Under the pieces are notes generated by a model. The model was not told where the DNA came from, did not search any database, and was given only the letters and a program-made list of their open reading frames with translations. Position numbers and translations under genes: made by a program. This document shows, piece after piece, positions 6,901-8,652 of a DNA stretch of 8,652 nucleotides. Source of the stretch: Pseudolabrys sp. (GTDB lineage: Bacteria > Pseudomonadota > Alphaproteobacteria > Rhizobiales > Xanthobacteraceae); contig JAHCKF010000128.1 of NCBI GenBank assembly GCA_026125925.1, positions 1 to 8,652 on the forward strand, given 5' to 3'. The number at the start of each line of letters is the position of its first letter. Positions within the stretch are counted from its first letter, which is position 1.

Positions 6901-7024
6901 TATCCCTCCCCCGCTTGGGGGAGGGTGGCCGCGCGCAGCGCGGACGGGTGGGGAATGCGACTGGTGAGAAAGACCCCACCCCCGGCGCTGGCGCGCCGGA
7001 CCCTCCCCTTTCAGGGGAGGGATA
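6901..7024. repeat. REP-doublet-like palindrome, CCCTC family, copy 2
   Basis: Two inverted units, 6901-6953 and 6974-7024, flank a 20-nt spacer. Both start with TATCCCTCCCC at the outside (6901-6911 pairs with 7014-7024 over 11 bp) and end with GGGTGGGG at the inside (6946-6953 pairs with 6974-6981). Each unit has two hairpins: 6904-6912 with 6917-6925 and 6929-6934 with 6938-6943 on the left, 6982-6988 with 6993-6999 and 7001-7008 with 7014-7021 on the right. It has the same plan as the element at 349-457 but with different stem sequences. It fills the gap between the alcohol dehydrogenase stop (7032) and the OsmC ribosome site, where it may uncouple or differentially stabilise the two messages. 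Confidence 0.87.
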
Positions 7025-7031
7025 AAAACTA

Positions 7032-8090
7032 CTAAGCCGTCGTCAGCACGACGCGGCCGATAACCTTGCCGGCCTTGAGATCGTCGAGCGCTTCCTGAAC
7101 TTCCTCAAGCGGACGCTCACGCAGCGGCACCTGCGGCACGCCGGTGCGGCCGACCAGTTCAAGCAGCTCCTTCATTTCCGGCAGCGAGCCAACATAGGAG
7201 CCCTGGATAGTCATGGCGCGCATCGGGAAGAACGGCGTCGAGACGGTGATGTCGCCGCCGAACAGACCGACGATGACGATCTTGCCGCCCTTGGTGATCA
7301 GCGAGTCGATCGCGAGCTTCACCGTGTCGGACGAGCCGACGAAATCGATGATCGACCAGGCACCGCCCTTGGTGGCGTCGATGATCTGCTTGGCCGCATC
7401 GGCGGCGCGGCCGTCGATCGCGGCGATGGCGCCGGCCTTGAGCGCGGCTTCGCGCTTGGCGGGATCGATATCGACCATGATCACGCCCTTGCCGCCCATG
7501 GCCTTGTGCAGCGAGATCGCCATCAGGCCGAGGCCGCCGGCGCCCATGATGACCAGCGGCTCTTCCTTGATGGTATCGGCCACCTTCTTGAGCGCGCTGA
7601 AAGTGGTGATACCCGAGCAGGCGAGCGGCGCGGCCTGCACCGGCGTCAGGTTGCCGATGTCGAACAGGTGCCGCGGGTGCGGCACGACGAGATGCGTCGC
7701 ATAGCCGCCGTCGGAGAACACGCCGAGATTCTTCGGCGTCTTGCAGAGGTTCTCTTCGCCGCGCCGGCACACCATGCATTCGCCGCAGCCGATCCACGGG
7801 TTGGCGAGCTTGACCTCGCCGACCTTCACTCCCTTGGCGTCCGGGCCGACGGCGACCACCTCGCCGACATTCTCGTGACCCATGGTCAGCGGCAGCTTGA
7901 TGCCGCGCTCCAGGAGCTGCAGGCGCTTGCCGCCACCGAGTTCGTAATAACCGTCCCAGATATGGATATCGCTGTGGCAGACGCCCGCCGCCTTGATCTT
8001 CAGCAGGACTTCGGTGCCTTTCGGCTCCGGCGTCGGCTTTTCGTTGAGTTGCAGGGGCTGACCGCAGGTGCAGACCTGGAACATACGCAT
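7032..8090 (-). CDS. Zinc-dependent alcohol dehydrogenase (MDR superfamily)
   Basis: The 352-residue product is a complete zinc-type medium-chain dehydrogenase, expected to interconvert alcohols and aldehydes or ketones with NAD in the cytosol. Catalytic zinc ligands are C38 in GVCHSD, H72-E73 in GHENVGE and C158 in PLACSGITT. The structural zinc lobe is C102, C105, C108 and C116 in IGCGECMVCRRGEENLC. The Rossmann motif GAGGLG is at 183-188, and D207 (MVDID), at the end of the second strand, favours NAD over NADP. All sites are intact. I chose ATG 8090 because GGGAGAG lies 8 nt upstream; the frame also opens at 8129, but those 13 extra residues fall in a palindrome and are not family-like. 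The second ATG at 8084 is less well spaced. The gene lies 108 bp after the ABC ATPase and before the OsmC gene on the same strand. The substrate cannot be told from sequence. Confidence 0.93.
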   Translation of the reverse strand: MRMFQVCTCGQPLQLNEKPTPEPKGTEVLLKIKAAGVCHSDIHIWDGYYELGGGKRLQLLERGIKLPLTMGHENVGEVVAVGPDAKGVKVGEVKLANPWIGCGECMVCRRGEENLCKTPKNLGVFSDGGYATHLVVPHPRHLFDIGNLTPVQAAPLACSGITTFSALKKVADTIKEEPLVIMGAGGLGLMAISLHKAMGGKGVIMVDIDPAKREAALKAGAIAAIDGRAADAAKQIIDATKGGAWSIIDFVGSSDTVKLAIDSLITKGGKIVIVGLFGGDITVSTPFFPMRAMTIQGSYVGSLPEMKELLELVGRTGVPQVPLRERPLEEVQEALDDLKAGKVIGRVVLTTA

Positions 8091-8098
8091 GGCAGTTT

Positions 8099-8125
8099 CT
8101 CTCCCGGATGCTATTTCGCCCGGGA
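8099..8125 (-). promoter_or_regulatory. Ribosome site and overlapping leader hairpin of the alcohol dehydrogenase
   Basis: The minus-strand leader holds GGGAGAG (8105-8099) 8 nt before ATG 8090. TCCCGG (8125-8120) can pair with CCGGGA (8107-8102) across a 12-nt loop, so the stem takes in the GGGA of the ribosome site. The upstream arm, GTCCCGGGCGAA (8126-8115), is identical to the first 12 nt of the hairpin at 6243-6254, so it may be a remnant of that repeat family. Control of translation by this hairpin is inference. Confidence 0.45.
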
Positions 8126-8198
8126 CCATAGCGCATGGCGCGGCAAAGGGGGAACGGGTTTTAGGATAAGCTCATGTGCCTAGGGGGAAGACCTGCCG

Positions 8199-8652
8199 TC
8201 ACCACCACAGGGCGGCGCCCTCCGGTGTCTTGTCCTCCGCCTCGCGGACCGGCCGCGCCAGCGACCGGTCGAGCGCCGCCAGCACCTGCTTCTTGGCATT
8301 GTCGAACCGGGTCGATTGCCGGTCGCGCGGCCGCGCCAGGCCGGTAATGATTTCCTCGAACAGCCGGCCGGGGCGCGGCTGCATGACGAAGATGCGGTCG
8401 GCCAGCGCGACGGCTTCCTCGACGTCGTGCGTGACAAGAATGAGCGTCGGCCGGAAGTCGGCCCACAGGTCGAGCAGATGTTCCTGTAGATCGGCGCGAG
8501 TGAAGGCATCGAGCGCCGAGAACGGCTCGTCGAGCAGCAGCACTTCCGGCCGCGGCACCAGCGCGCGGGCAATGGCGACGCGCTGCGCCTGCCCGCCCGA
8601 CAATTCGCGCGGCCAGACACTCGCCTTGTCGGCCAGCCCGACGCGCTTGAGC
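8199..8652 (-). CDS. ABC transporter ATPase, SsuB/TauB/NrtD type, C-terminal part
   Basis: The frame is open from the right edge to the TGA at 8199-8201, giving about 150 residues; the N-terminus with Walker A lies outside the window. The visible order is the ABC signature LSGGQ (visible 17-21), Walker B LLLDEP (38-43), the D-loop SALD (45-48) and the H-loop histidine in LVTHD (H75). The run [10 protein letters not shown] followed by LQEHLLDLW is characteristic of importers for nitrate, taurine, aliphatic sulfonates and related solutes. The protein would sit on the inner face of the membrane and power uptake with a permease and periplasmic binding protein, presumably encoded beyond the right edge. 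The TTG at 8603 is only an internal leucine codon of the LSGGQ motif, not a start. The tail ends in Trp-Trp. The substrate is not determinable. It lies upstream of the dehydrogenase on the same strand, 108 bp away. Confidence 0.92.
   Translation of the reverse strand, partial: LKRVGLADKASVWPRELSGGQAQRVAIARALVPRPEVLLLDEPFSALDAFTRADLQEHLLDLWADFRPTLILVTHDVEEAVALADRIFVMQPRPGRLFEEIITGLARPRDRQSTRFDNAKKQVLAALDRSLARPVREAEDKTPEGAALWW

Noticed and set aside
6240..7024. Inverted repeats considered as insertion sequence ends or a CRISPR array
   Set aside because: The genes between are ordinary cellular genes, no transposase is present, and the units are not regularly spaced direct repeats.
8091..8129. 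ATG 8129 as start of the alcohol dehydrogenase
   Set aside because: ATG 8090 has a well-spaced GGGAGAG; the extra 13 codons lie in the leader hairpin region.

Overview
The window looks like chromosomal DNA from a GC-rich alphaproteobacterium, most likely Hyphomicrobiales of the Bradyrhizobium/Rhodopseudomonas/Pseudolabrys kind. That rests on the strongly GC-biased third codon positions, the look of the MutS and zinc alcohol dehydrogenase proteins, and the intergenic palindromic elements, which resemble those common in that order. The exact genus is inference.

Layout. On the plus strand come the end of an ACMSD-like amidohydrolase (1-309), a FAD-dependent aromatic-ring-type monooxygenase (492-1697) and a complete mutS (1757-4495). 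On the minus strand, convergent with mutS and read from right to left, come the end of a SsuB/TauB-type ABC transporter ATPase (enters at 8652, stops at 8199), a zinc alcohol dehydrogenase (8090-7032), an OsmC-family protein (6885-6376) and two overlapping paralogous polytopic membrane proteins (6211-5417 and 5420-4617). The last two overlap by ATGA and are the least familiar genes here.

The four larger gene-to-gene gaps downstream of 309, 4495, 6211 and 6885 each hold a complex palindrome. Each is two inverted hairpin-forming units separated by 20-26 nt, the layout of a REP doublet (REPIN). At least three sequence families share this layout. A remnant-like fragment also sits in the leader of the alcohol dehydrogenase, where it can pair with the ribosome binding site.

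Working together. The amidohydrolase and monooxygenase could belong to one aromatic-compound pathway, but a repeat separates them and no substrate can be named. mutS is the housekeeping mismatch-repair gene. The ABC ATPase, dehydrogenase, OsmC protein and membrane pair share a strand, but only the membrane pair shows clear coupling. I see no phage, insertion sequence, CRISPR array, tRNA or rRNA. The most interesting material is the membrane pair, which shows an internal repeat at a constant offset in both paralogs, and the palindromes with compensatory base changes.
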